Counted from the first letter of the stretch, positions 53,895 to 64,000 are shown. The stretch: 64,000 nt of DNA from Agrypnia vestita (GCA_016648135.1 JADDOH010008093.1:1-64000); one strand, 5' to 3'. The notes: generated by a model from the letters alone, not told the origin. Made by a program: numbers and translations.

Positions 53895-54250
53895 TTTAAG
53901 GCCCGGTTGCGCCATCTGAATTAAATTTCACTCGAGTAAAATTAACCCGAGTAACTTTTTTTACCATCCTCCGAGACTAAACTCGATTTCGGGTTGCAGG
54001 AACGTCTTTTTTACCACTGTCAAACCAATAGTAAGGCTAATAGGGTGCCAAGCGGAATAAACCTCAAATACCGCGTACGTCTATGGAATTCGATTTATTT
54101 CAGTTTTTTACCACCGGCAATACGTACTTTTGCGGTTCAAAACCAGTTCAAAAAAACGTCAAACCATCGCTAAAATAACGCGAAATTAAAAGATTCATTG
54201 TAATGTTTACAAATTTCAATACGACAATGACAGCGACAAAATTCAAATGA
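53895..54250 (+). other. Possible MITE left end, rest unassigned
   Basis: AAGGCCCGGTTGCGCCATCT begins like a common arthropod MITE terminus. No inverted partner (AGATGGCGCAACCGGGCC) is visible before 54500. Confidence 0.3.
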
Positions 54251-54256
54251 CAAGTA

Positions 54257-54399
54257 CAGTTGCCGGCAAACTTCTTGAAAATTTTTGGCGTAGTGGGGGA
54301 ATGCGCAGAAGACAAATTTTGGGTCTCTTTGGTGGAATGGTACATGCGCAAACTTCCCCCCACTACGCCGAAAAATTTCAAGATGTTTGCCGGCTACTG
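54257..54399. mobile_element. 143-bp palindromic MITE (CAGT ends, TA flanks)
   Basis: Left CAGTTGCCGGCAAACTTCTT and right reverse complement CAGTAGCCGGCAAACATCTT, with arms of about 50 bp containing GGCGTAGTGGGGG. TA at 54255-54256 and 54400-54401. CAGT ends and TA duplication fit Tc1/mariner-type MITEs. Confidence 0.85.
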
Positions 54400-54404
54400 T
54401 AGCT

Positions 54405-56689
54405 ATATGGACAAATGTCACATTTTCAAATCAGCTGTGAGAGGACGGCCATTTTTTTTACCAACGATTTTATCGATCCACCGATATTGGAGAGTAAAAA
54501 AATAGTTACTCTTGTAATTTCATTAACCATCAAGTAAAAAGTATTTTCTGATGCATAGAAAATAATATAGTAAATATAAATGTTTTCTACAAGATTATTA
54601 TCGTGGAGTAGTAACAGTGGATTTGAAAAGTTGCATAATGTTTCCATACCACATAGATGTTTTTTTTACCTATATTTTTGTTTGCCAAGGATTCGTAAAC
54701 TAAAAGCTGCAAAAAACTGTCGAATCACGTTTTTGAGCTTATGAGTTAATTTAACGGTGATGGCCATGGCGTGCGTCAAAATATTGAATTTACAAAAAAC
54801 TGTATCGATTGCGGCTTGGAGATTTTCAACACACAAAGATATCGTATTGAATTTTCCCAACCCGTACATAACTCATTTTTAGCTTTTGTGGGTTGTATGC
54901 TTTCTGCATAACTACGTCCAATTATTAATCCCTCTCTGCTCGGGCAGGTGAATCAATATAATTATTTAATAATCCTATCCATGATTATTATCATTACCAA
55001 GTCTACACCGATCGATCGACGTCACTCGTAATCGGCCTAACTATTCAAGTATACTATCTACTATCTTCACATTATTGGCAGCAACCCAAAACAGTCGGAA
55101 CTGTGGATTTTGTGCTCGCGATCTTGGATGAGGAGATCCAGGATTTTTGGGATTTTTCAGGACGCACGCATACCTCTGTATTTATTAAAGATAATAAATT
55201 ATTAACGTGTGTCGTTACCAGCTGACAAATCTATATACCTAGGTATGTATACTACTTCAAAAATATGAAAGGTTTTCAGAATTCGAACACATGTACAACA
55301 TTAAAAAAATTGATAATGTATGGATGTTCTTACGGTGGAATTGGTGAACTTGATTTGCATTGTGTAGAGTGATCACTTAAGCCAGCTCACGTGGGTTGTA
55401 AGCCCTGGCCCATCGTATAAAAGACCTCCATACAAATGGTTTATCTTAATTAATACATTTTTATTTAAAACTCACACTTTTACAATTCCAGGTGTCTTCG
55501 GCCTGCTCTATCAACACGTATATAAATATTTAGTGTGATCATTTAACAGAATACCTAATTTAAGAATTAAAAAAAAGTATGTTAATAAATAATTTGATTT
55601 TATCGCCCGAATACAGAAACAATATTTAATGATTTAAAGGTTAAGGTACGCTTTTAAAACGTAATTTACAGTAAAAAATTACACTTTAAAGGCGTAATTT
55701 AATCTTCAAATCATTTAGTATTGACTCTGGTTGTTGTGTAGGAGTGACTCTTAGAATGATGATAGGGTATCTGCAAGAATATCAGCATCCACATTAGAGT
55801 CAGCAAAATACACATTGTATGTGCGACACATTCTTGCGATGGGAGAAAAATAACCAATGATACGATATGGTGAAAATATTGCAATTTCCGTTTTTTTTTT
55901 TTTATTAGTGACAGATTTTTTATCCGTTATATTTTTAGAAGCCGTCCGCAAATCCAAAAATGCTTCGTTTGAATTTATTGTTTTTTGTTGTTCTACTTTA
56001 AACTGTCGAGATCCCTTCTAGTGAATAACTGCAGAAAAATAAAACGCTTCACATATACAAATATAATAAAGAAACTTGGCCTCATTGTTTAATCGTTTGA
56101 AACTTTCTTTCTGCTATTGAATCCTGGTAACGAGTGTATTTTTCAGTACCCTTCCGAGCGATTGTATTAAAATATTTTGTCATTATCGTGCATTCTGTTT
56201 CTCAGTTTTTTATATTTTATTTTTAATTTAAAGACTATCGACAGGTCAGAATGACCCTAATGGATAATCATTTAGGACAAGTTGATTAGTATAGCTACAT
56301 TTTACAGTAAAACATTAATACATTATACAATATAAGTATAGTACAATAAGCGACTACAAGATGAACGAAGTTCACATTCTCTGCACGACATAATAGGCAT
56401 GTAGTCTCCCAGGTCGACCAAGTCAAAAATGTGTACCCGCTTCTTTGTGGCAATAATTTTTTTTGTTTAGGTTGGTTTTCGAAGAGTCCGTCTTACACGT
56501 TCAAATTATTTTCAGTCAGGAGCGATATAATTTCTCTCTTAAACTGAAGTTGTGTCATGTGAAATATGTCGATGTTGGGGTTACATGACGTGACTGCGTT
56601 GTACTGGTTTAGCATTTTAGGTAGAGGAGAGTGTGTTTTAACAAAGTAAATCTAAAAACTAATTTAACGGTTGTGCTTGTCGAGATTCT
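54405..56689. other. About 2.3 kb AT-rich, no features recognised
   Basis: Read on both strands; no exon, LINE terminus or inverted repeat identified. Confidence 0.35.
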
Positions 56690-56775
56690 AACCTCGTTGG
56701 TTCTGTTTTAATAGCACAACTGTTAAGCTGAGTATCGTAGCAAGAATATTGATGTGACACGTATTTAATAATTAA
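56690..56775 (+). mobile_element. SINE family S2, body fragment
   Basis: GATTCTAACCTCGTTGGTTC, AGCAAGAATATTGATGTGAC ACGTATT and an A-rich tail match 58490-58610. Confidence 0.65.
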
Positions 56776-56779
56776 AAAA

Positions 56780-58425
56780 ATCACAAAATCCAATGCGAGG
56801 ATAAAATCTGCGTTTTTTAATTCGCGGTCGGAAATTGAAGTTCTCTATCTGTACGCGACACAAAATCGCCGCGGGGAAAAGATGGCAAAAAGTGGACTGT
56901 ATTTTGAATGGGAAATGCAGGACGTTTCGACTCACCTTTTTGTGTTTTTGGCGTCCCTCGATGCGATATAACTTCCACCAAACAACTGTTTCACTTGGTT
57001 GGCCACCAACGTTCGTTACTCCCGAAGTTCGGCGGAGACGAAATTAAACGAAAATTATAAAATGTACAATTAAACAACGAGACGAAAAATCGGGGCTTTA
57101 ACACAAGCCTTGTCGAAACGAGAGGGAATTGGAAACTATTTTTAAACAATTGAGGGTTGGATATTTTTCGATAGAGACCAATCAGTGTTGCCACATAAAA
57201 AAAAAGAACAATATTCATTTGAATCGACTTCTGTGCTAACATGACGTCACGAATATCGAACACTATCCCTTTACGAAAGAGGGTCTGCCTGAGGGATGAG
57301 GACTATATCTATCTGTGCCGATCTAGAAAGAGAACTGCCAGCAGAGTTCTGTTAGCTCGACACAAATTTGTCTTTAACTGAATTTTTGTATCCTTGTCTA
57401 CTTAGCGACCCGTCCGTCTAATTAGGCTCTCCGCAAACTCCGACACATTCCCACCGTCTCTTCACCAGCACATTCCTCTCCGACAGGGTCGCCCCAGGAA
57501 CGCATCGCCCCGTGTCATCCGATACCCGGTGAAGCTAAGCTTCGTTAGCTAATATTTATTTGTTTTAATTAAAGAGACGCAAAAAAATAATTGTCAACTC
57601 TCCAATGTGCCATTAGCCTGAGTGCCTGCAGCATGCACTTAAATTAAAAATAAATGCAACTAGAAAAATAAAACTAATTTGAATAGTAAAAATACGTATG
57701 CGGCCGGAATATATCTGTCAGGAATACGCCTTTTCTTCAATTCCGAATGTAATTCGATATTTGATTGTATATTTTCGAATTTTTTTCGCACTTTGAAAGT
57801 TGTTTTTCGATTTTTTTTTGTCTTTCGATACGCTTTTTGACGCTGAGCAATTGATTTCACTATTATCTCTCTGTAATGTATGTAAATAGTATACACGAAT
57901 TACGATAATAAAAAAAATATATAATTTTATTAACTTACTTTTCTAAGTTTGTATTACATAATTGTGTCAGTTTCCATTTCTCGAATCTTTTTTCAAAATT
58001 GCAATGATGAGACAATCTAATTCACGTATGATTTAAACATGTCGCGCACGATGCTCGTCTATTCGATATCGATACTCGCACGCACACACACGTATATAAT
58101 TGAAAGAGACAGAATGTCACATGGAGGGGGCATAACGCTTTTTCCTTACGTGACGATTTCTACCAGTCAACCCTACGACAAGCCGCGTTCAGGAACTTCG
58201 TTCCAAAAAAACAGTAAAATAATGTTGAACGTTGAGATTAATGTCATACTGCAGATACACACAAAAACAAGTTGCGGTCAATATGTTCAAGTTTCGGAAC
58301 GAACTAGTCTAGATATATCGACACGGACTTTTTTCTTAAAGTTGTTCAAAGAACTGCTAAACAAATCCACCCTGTCCACGTCCCAACGATAAAAGTGATA
58401 TAGCTTGTACCTATGTATAAAAAAT
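56780..58425. other. About 1.6 kb, no features recognised
   Basis: 57400-57550 is GC-richer; the rest is AT-rich. No exon or repeat identified. Confidence 0.35.
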
Positions 58426-58426
58426 A

Positions 58427-58610
58427 TAGCCTGTTGGTCTTATGTTTAGGACTCTCGCCTCTTGTTCCAAAGGTCGCGGGGTCGAACCTCACTCCGGACC
58501 ATCAAGTTAATCCTATTTTCACAGCAAAACATTTAACTTAGTTTGAAAATAGTAAGAATATTGAAGTGACACGTATTCCATGTAGGCATCTCGATTAAAA
58601 AAAAACTGCA
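58427..58610 (+). mobile_element. tRNA-derived SINE family S2, copy 2 (best)
   Basis: A box TAGCCTGTTGGTCTTATG, B box GGGGTCGAACCTCACTCC, body TTAACTTAGTTTGAAAATAG, GTGACACGTATTCCATGTAG and an A tail. It lies about 310 bp upstream of the candidate exon at 58920. Confidence 0.8.
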
Positions 58611-58919
58611 AATTGTATTAAGATTCCGAAGAAGGTGATTTGATTGCTGATGTATTCATAGTTCCGCTATCTACCCTGACTAGCACAAACAGATCCGCAA
58701 AAATTCTCATATTTCTTTATTTTTCCACGCAATGAGTTGCTCTTCACAATCTCTAAAAATTCCACTTTGTCCCGCACGATAACATAATATTCTCGTGGGT
58801 CGGGTTTTGAATTTATATCCAGGATATAGCAGATGAAACCATATATATTTTATAACCAAGTATGCTTGCAAAGTAATATAAAAACAATATATAACTAAAT
58901 CAATTATTTCTTGTTTCAG
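58611..58919. other. Putative intron sequence before candidate exon
   Basis: AT-rich, ending in the pyrimidine tract and acceptor AATTATTTCTTGTTTCAG. Confidence 0.35.
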
Positions 58920-59000
58920 GATGGAAAGAGTTGTAAAAGATGGCAGACTACGTTGGAGAAAAATCATGAAGAGGCCGCCTCGGAATTGGACGATGGAATT
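58920..59000 (+). CDS. Candidate internal coding exon 2 of an unrecognised gene
   Basis: A strong acceptor (TTATTTCTTGTTTCAG, ending 58919) and a consensus donor (GTAAGT at 59001) bound 81 nt. The frame DGKSCKRWQTTLEKNHEEAA SELDDGI is open throughout (27 codons, divisible by three). One other frame starts MERVVKDGRLRWRKIMKRPP but stops exactly at the donor; the third stops early. The acidic, helix-like sequence looks like a genuine protein segment rather than a transposon. Gene not recognised; possibly the same plus-strand gene as 26152-26244. Confidence 0.6.
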
Positions 59001-59044
59001 GTAAGTAATAATTTTTATTTATTCATGTTTGGTAGGACTACCTG

Positions 59045-59477
59045 GCGGGATCACGCTCGTTTTTGTGTTATTATTTACAATTGAATGTGTAAGCTTTTAT
59101 TTACTGCCTGGACTTTCGATTCCCGGAAAGAGAGAATTATAATCAATAATTCACGATTTAAGAATCCATCCGCGACTTTTAATAGTACCAAGAAACGGTG
59201 TCTTGTTCTTCCATACGTGTATGTACAGGGTGTCCCATTGCTAGTAACAAATACCTTGTACGTAGCGGGATCACGCTCGTTTTTGTATTATTATTTACAA
59301 TTGAATGTGTAAGCTTTTATTTACTGCCTGGACTTTCGATTCCAGGAAAGAGAGAATTATAATCAATAATTCACGATTTAAGAATCCATCCGCGACTTTT
59401 AATAGTACCAAGAAACGGTGTCTTGTTCTTCCATACGTGTATGTACAGGGTGTCCCATTGCTAGTAACAAATACCTT
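59045..59477. repeat. Tandem duplication, two 220-bp units
   Basis: GCGGGATCACGCTCGTTTTT starts at 59045 and again at 59265. The second unit matches the first to ATACCTT (59477) with two visible substitutions (TGTGTT/TGTATT and TTCCCGG/TTCCAGG). Each unit contains TACAGGGTGTCCCATTGCTA, a MITE-like terminus. The near-identity points to a recent duplication. Confidence 0.9.
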
Positions 59478-59534
59478 ACAGGTGGATTTCTGCCTTCATA
59501 ATGAGTCTAATTAGCCTAAAAAGAAAAGCCTTTA

Positions 59535-59740
59535 ATCGTGCATACTGCCAGTGATGACGTATGGAGTGGAGACAATGGCCCTTACAAAGAAAAGTGTAGA
59601 AAAGCTCAAATGCACACAACGATCCATAGAGAGATCCATGCTTGGAGTAAGCCTAAGAGATAGAATTAGAAATGTTGAAATTAGGCGCAGACGTAGAGTA
59701 GTGGATATCATGGATCGTATAGCGAAGCTAAAATGGCAAT
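59535..59740 (+). mobile_element. LINE F: RTE-type RT fragment
   Basis: ILPVMTYGVETMALTKKSVE KLKCTQRSIERSMLGVSLRD RIRNVEIRRRRRVVDIMDRI AKLKWQ matches the LPVMTYGAETW.LT.....L...Q...ER.MLG.SLRDRIRN..IR..T.V.D...R...LKW block of RTE elements. It stops abruptly at a GC-rich block. Confidence 0.88.
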
Positions 59741-60060
59741 GCAATTTTCCCAGCTTGCCTCGGGGCGCCGGCCCTGGTCTCGGGGCCGAGCAAAAAGCGC
59801 CCCGCCCCAGCTACTGCGGAAACTCGGCCCAAGTTTCCCCAAGATTCGAACCCGCAAACTTTGGAGCCGACCGCGGAGGTCTTCCTCGCTCTCGACGTGT
59901 TTATGTGTCTGCGGAAACTTTATCTCCCTCGGTGTTTATACCGCCGGAGCTTTTTGCATACCGCCGCGCGGTCGTACGGAATGAATCGCATCGTCGTGGC
60001 CCGTAACAATAGTCGGGACGGGACCAAGCAAACTGGCGACTGGGATTGTAAAACATTTTA
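59741..60060. other. GC-rich block joined to LINE F
   Basis: CpG-rich, overlapping ORFs in all frames (for example 59861-60061), none recognised. Candidate regulatory or simply GC-rich sequence. Confidence 0.35.
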
Positions 60061-60115
60061 AATATAAGTCCGAGAGAGCTCTCGCTCGCACTTACAGTAG
60101 TAACAGTACAGTAAA

Positions 60116-60247
60116 TTTCATTTAAGAAAGACAATTGAATTAGTATGTGTAAACCGTGTTTACGGGTATAAACACCAACACAACGAATCAATGAGCCTCG
60201 TGCGCACGGCTTATACATACTAATTCGGTTGTCTTTCTTAAATGAAA
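60116..60247. repeat. Palindromic element, 33-bp arms
   Basis: TTTCATTTAAGAAAGACAAT TGAATTAGTATGT (60116-60148) is mirrored at 60215-60247 with two mismatches; the 66-bp centre is GC-richer. Confidence 0.75.
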
Positions 60248-60249
60248 AT

Positions 60250-61420
60250 AGGTCTACTAGTAATGAGTGAAATATTTTAATGATATTATCGACATTACTT
60301 TCGCAATTCATTTTTTAATAAATTTTCTATTTATGTTGCATATTATTGTGAAATTGATAATTTTTACCACTTTCACTATAATATGTCTTAACAATAATGT
60401 GTCCAACCATTACTAATCCAGTGACATGCATAACATAAAAATGTAAAAGTGCGAAGTTAAGAGTATACGGTAAAAAATAACATAAACAACAGAAATGTTC
60501 TGGAAAATATATTTATTTTCTAAAGTATTCTTAATAGAAACGCATAAAAAATTACAATAAAATTAATAAACCTTTATACACAATTTTATATCATGTTCGC
60601 CATCGTATGTCGAATATAAAAATAATTGAATCGACGACTTTAAAAAATAAACTTTCTCTTGTCGGCTTGTACCATTTGAAAATGTATCGGGAAAAATTGT
60701 CCATTCAATTTTTACTTATACGAAACGTTTCCAAGCAGCGTGCGCGATATAATCGGGTAGATGTGCAGGACCGTGCGAGCAATATGTGGGGGGGGGGGGG
60801 AGGTCGGCCCGGACCTCCGCATGACTGACAGTTTGCACCTCCGAGGGTCCGGAGTGCGGGCCCTGTATAATTGACGAGGTCATCAATCAGTCCCTGACGG
60901 GGACCGCGCGGAGACGGAGTGTTTGATTTATTTTATATTTTTGCAATATTGTTGAAACGCCCTTTGAACATATTAGTGATGGAAAAAAGGTTGCTTTGAT
61001 CGGTTACACAATAACCGTTACTTGAGATTCGTATTTGTATCGATGATTGGTAAGTGATTTTTCGCAATTCAACTAGCCATCTTGTGGAATCAGACCGTTA
61101 AAATAGTACCTTGAATTTTGGCGTTAATATTTTTTTTTTTTTTTAATATTTTATTTATTTCGTGGAAATTTATGCATGTAAATGAAAGTGGTTGCTTCAC
61201 TGAACAAGGTCTGTTCTGAAGCAACTACCTGTACAGTTTTTAACTTTTCAAAGCAAGAAAACACTTTGTGGCTTGACATTATAAGACATTTAAGAATAAA
61301 TTTAATGCTATGTTTTCCCTCCCCTCCCCCCCCCCCCACCTAGTTGACACTCTGCCCCTCTCTCTTTTTTTTTTCCTCCTTTATACACTACTGTACCTAG
61401 ATTAGTCTATATTATAATTG
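60250..61420. other. No gene seen; homopolymer runs
   Basis: G run at 60787-60800, T runs at 61127-61145, C run at 61322-61337. TAGTGATGGAAAAAAGGTTG (60974) resembles a hAT end. Confidence 0.35.
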
Positions 61421-61460
61421 TCCTGAAGAAGGTTGAGTCCAACCGAAACTAGTTGACAAA
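61421..61460 (+). repeat. Hammerhead-like motif
   Basis: CTGAAGA, then GGTTG AGTC CAACC (perfect 5-bp stem), GAAAC and TAGTTGAC. It follows the CUGANGA-stem II-GAAA layout with one extra A before stem II. Probably a PLE-like terminus relic. Confidence 0.4.
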
Positions 61461-61873
61461 TATATACAAATATATATGATAAAATATATAGCAATTAAGT
61501 GGTTTAAAACTTAGTGTTTAATTTATTATTAAATGTCTGTACAGTTTTTATTTAGTATAAATATTAGAAAGACTACATATTAGAAATATACTTTTAAACA
61601 TTGTACATAAGGAATAAAAGGCTTCGCATATCGAATGTTCAATTTCCAAAGTTAGAAAACCGATACAGTCATTCGAAATTCCACGCAGCTTCATGAATCT
61701 GTCTTCCAAAAGTGGTATACTACGCACTCTGTCAAGAGTATTTTCGGCTACGCCAAGGGTGCATGGGTTGGTGCGGCCCCAACTGTATCAGACCCTTCAA
61801 TAAATTCATTCAATAATATTGTAGAGATTATTCATGGTGATCATTAAATTGGGTGAAAAACATAAACTCATCA
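61461..61873. other. No gene seen
   Basis: AT-rich spacer. Confidence 0.3.
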
Positions 61874-62145
61874 TCGTCATCGCTCTTGGCTCTACAAACC
61901 CTGGTGGGTCTTGGCCTCCTCAAGAGTCTTCCTCCACTCATCTCGGTCCAGTGCCAGCTTTCTCCGGTTCAGGAGCTCCAAGGCAGATATGCCTTTGAGG
62001 ACGTTGTCGCTCCATCTTAATTTTGGCCTTCCTAAGCTCCTTCGCCCTATCGGCCTTGAGTTCAGCAGGGACTTTGGTGCTTGATGCTCGGTCATTCTCT
62101 CCACATGTCCCAGACACCGAAATCTTTCTAGTTTTATAAAACATA
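61874..62145 (-). mobile_element. LINE D: RTE/BovB-like C-terminus with GATGA tail
   Basis: Minus strand: RFRCLGHVERMTEHQAPKSL, GRRSLGRPKLRWSDNVLKGI, LNRRKLALDRDEWRKTLEEA KTHQGL stop, the GHV.RM......KS......R..GRPK.RW.D.V..D........A.DR..WR....EAK.H.GL C-terminus. The tail GATGACGATGATGAG (plus strand CTCATCATCGTCATC) follows. Only the last 70-odd codons are intact. Confidence 0.85.
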
Positions 62146-62535
62146 AACTACTTAAGTTTAAAAGGTAATGAAATGAATCATTTTGGATGTTGGATAACAA
62201 ATTTCAACTCTGGTATTAATTTGCTAAGCAATATTACTTACTTGAACTCTTCTCCTCTTTTATAAATATTCCCGTTGCAACCTTTACAACAGCAACTTTA
62301 GCTCATTTTGTCAGTATCTAATCAAATATATATTTGTATTTCCACCTTAATATCAATGTAAAAATTCTATATTTGTACATTACATAGGAATAACGATGAA
62401 TCTATCGTTTCTCTGTTTATTTTTTCGTTCATTTTAGGCTCTTTGCTCCATAAAAAATCTGCAATGCAATGTAAATGAAGGGCGGGATGCTTGTGTTGAA
62501 ATCAAATGCCGCATTGAGCAAGCTCGGTGCAACCT
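62146..62535. other. AT-rich, no gene seen
   Basis: No recognised element. Confidence 0.3.
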
Positions 62536-62538
62536 TTA

Positions 62539-63122
62539 GTGCACGTTCAGACACGGCGGGAACCGCGCGGTTTCAGAATCGCGTGGGATAATAGTATCGC
62601 GCGGCGTCCGCGCGATCCTATTACTATGGAGGCTTTCGAGAGCGTTCAGTTGCGTTGCGGGCACTCTTTTCTATGGTTATGGATTGCTTTGACACTGAAC
62701 TTTTTATTGATGAAGTGGATGAAAGACCTACAATATGGGATCTTCAGTGTGAGGATTACTCAAATATGCCAAGAACCAAGCTTGGCAGGAGTTGGTGGAG
62801 ATATTTGTAAATGGTGAAGACACGTTGGAAAAAAAGAGTATTTTAGGTAAGTAGGTATTCATTCACCAAAAATGAACTGACAATGATATTTTTGCGTCTT
62901 GCCATGGAACACGGCCGTCGTTCACAAAGCAATGATCGAATTTATCTCTGATATTCAAAGATGGAGAACGGCACCGGAGCTGTCAAACTGACGTTTATTA
63001 CTGACGCTATTCGCGCACACAAATCGCTTATTAATCGCGGCTGTCTGAACACATGAGACAAATCTGCGGTTTCGAAACGCGCGATTTGCAATCGCAGGAT
63101 TCCCAGGTGTCTGAACAAGCCC
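62539..63122 (+). mobile_element. Harbinger-type family H2, 584-bp copy 2
   Basis: Flanked by TTA (62536-62538 and 63123-63125). Left end GTGCACGTTCAGACACGG and right end (reverse complement GGGCTTGTTCAGACACCTGG) are inverted. Same length and organisation as 45302-45885 but opposite orientation. Shared interior: CGGCACCGGAGCTGTCA and CGCGGCTGTCTGAACACATG. Carries one MADF exon. Confidence 0.88.
62679..62846 (+). pseudogene. MADF-domain exon in Harbinger H2 copy 2
   Basis: MDCFDTELFIDEVDERPTIW DLQCEDYSN then, after a frameshift, AKNQAWQELVEIFVNGEDTL EKKSI, followed by TTTTAGGTAAGTAGG. Compared with copy 1 (MDCLDTELFID.... KNRAWHELVE) the domain is the same; a small indel near 62765 breaks the frame. 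The GTAAGT donor is conserved. Confidence 0.75.
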
Positions 63123-63125
63123 TTA

Positions 63126-63720
63126 TCCGGAAGAAAAAATGTTCCGCAGTCGTGATCCTTGAATTAGGCACAACGTGATGATTGGAAACTAAGTATCTTA
63201 GTCACCAATCATCGGTGGAATCAGATGCAAACCCCAAATAACTGTATCGAAAATAACCGGTTAAAATAACGGTTTGACCATCACTAGCGGCCTCGGCTTC
63301 GCGCACCCTGCGCCGCCCGCCAGCAGTGTTCAAAGGCGCCGTAATGATACTCTGTTATGATCCGCTCGGGGTGTTTTGATTGGCTGTTTCAGGTTTGTGA
63401 TTGCCGGCGTCTCCACGGCAACTAATCCGTTTACACTGCTGGCGCTGTACTCTGCGCGTGCGCGCGACCGTCAATCCTAAACAGCATATATCCAAACTGG
63501 CCCCACGACAAGTGCCGATCCGTCCGCCGTGCGTGACCTCAGACCACGCCCCGATATCGTGGAAAAAATCCAGCCTATAAATATTGACTAATGAAGATAT
63601 TCACGCTGGGTCTGACAGTTTGTTGGATATGCCAAGCAATTAAAAAAAACGTACGAGGACAGCTTTTATAAGTTTGCTTTGGATTACAAGATTATTTTAA
63701 ATAATAAACAAAAAAGAAAC
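63126..63720. other. GC-rich block; possible hAT end
   Basis: 63290-63560 is GC-rich without recognisable ORF. AACGGTTTGACCATCACTAG (63272-63291) resembles a hAT end and is inverted relative to 60974, but the flanks do not match. Confidence 0.35.
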
Positions 63721-63724
63721 TGTC

Positions 63725-63950
63725 TTAAGAATGTTCCTAGATTTTTCACGGCCACTCAGAATCTTTTGGTTTGTGTCTGCTGTGGTACGATGCCGTGTTA
63801 TTAAGACCTTTCTGGCCGATTGCAGGGTCCTCATTGCAGGGTACATCATCGGGGCTGATGTGTTGAAATCAGCCCTGATGATAGATCCTGCAATGGGATC
63901 CGAAGCGTCGTAATAACACGGCATAATACCCCAGAAGAAACTGTCTTGTC
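63725..63950. mobile_element. Penelope-like termini, head-to-head pair
   Basis: The left arm (minus: AACACGGCATCGTACC, CGGCCAGAAAGG) faces the right arm (plus: GTCGTAATAACACGGCATAA TACCCCAGAAG). In between GGCTGAT and ATCAGCC form a hairpin. TTTTTCACGGCCACTCAGAA at the left is the outer PLE end. The arrangement matches 21871-22066. Confidence 0.75.
63868..63912 (+). ncRNA. Hammerhead-ribozyme-like motif, degenerate
   Basis: CTGATGA (63875-63881), hairpin GATCC TGCAAT GGGATC, CGAAGC (63901-63906), GTC. The second box has GAAG instead of GAAA, which should impair cleavage. Confidence 0.45.
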
Positions 63951-64000
63951 GATAAATTTATGTAGAAATTGGGTGATTTTTTTTAGCAGAAGGTTATTTT

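Noticed and set aside
59085..59514. Duplicated short ORFs (MCKLLFTAWTFDSRKERIII) as paralogous genes
   Set aside because: They arise only because the 220-bp unit is tandemly duplicated; no other coding evidence.

Overview
The window looks like nuclear DNA of an arthropod, most probably an insect with a repeat-rich genome. It is AT-rich with scattered GC-rich blocks. No intact gene is visible and there are no rRNA or free-standing tRNA genes. Almost everything that can be identified is a transposable-element remnant. The species cannot be named from the sequence alone.

Layout: (1) Non-LTR retrotransposon 3' ends dominate. One family, called LINE A here, has a C-terminus ending near SAYPCGETA and a (GTTA)n tail; about 14 truncated copies occur on both strands and fall into two protein subfamilies. 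Other LINE remnants are an L2-like family (APQYITDFCIPFS, GCGCTATACAAATTATCC, ATT tail), an ELFRAA family (LINE B), RTE-type ends with GAA tails, and five further single-copy types. (2) DNA transposons include two 584-bp PIF/Harbinger-type elements with TAA or TTA target duplications, each carrying a MADF exon with a conserved splice donor. A 720-bp relative has its own MADF ORF and TTA duplication. There is also an internally deleted mariner present twice with the same deletion, hAT remnants, and several palindromic MITEs. (3) Penelope-like elements (PLEs) occur at several loci. The one near 47.1-47.5 kb keeps the end of the GIY-YIG endonuclease domain and, just downstream, a hammerhead-like core (CTGATGA...CGAAACGTC); degenerate versions recur elsewhere. 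(4) Two tRNA-derived SINE families occur. (5) Five copies of an unclassified 330-560-bp repeat (family Z) share ACTCCCTTT inverted subterminal motifs.

Two short plus-strand segments, at 26.15 kb (93 nt) and 58.92 kb (81 nt), look like internal coding exons: good acceptor and donor sites, open throughout, lengths divisible by three. If real, the window may be mostly intron of one large plus-strand gene. I do not recognise the protein. GC-rich blocks at about 7.1, 13.5, 39.6, 45.0, 49.0, 59.8 and 63.4 kb have no recognisable product and could be regulatory.

Nesting is frequent and dates insertions relative to each other: a PLE inside a LINE, LINE A inside a PLE, a repeat inside LINE A, an L2 tail inside LINE A, and a 552-bp element inside an L2 copy. 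All calls come from reading the sequence and ORF translations; no database search was run.
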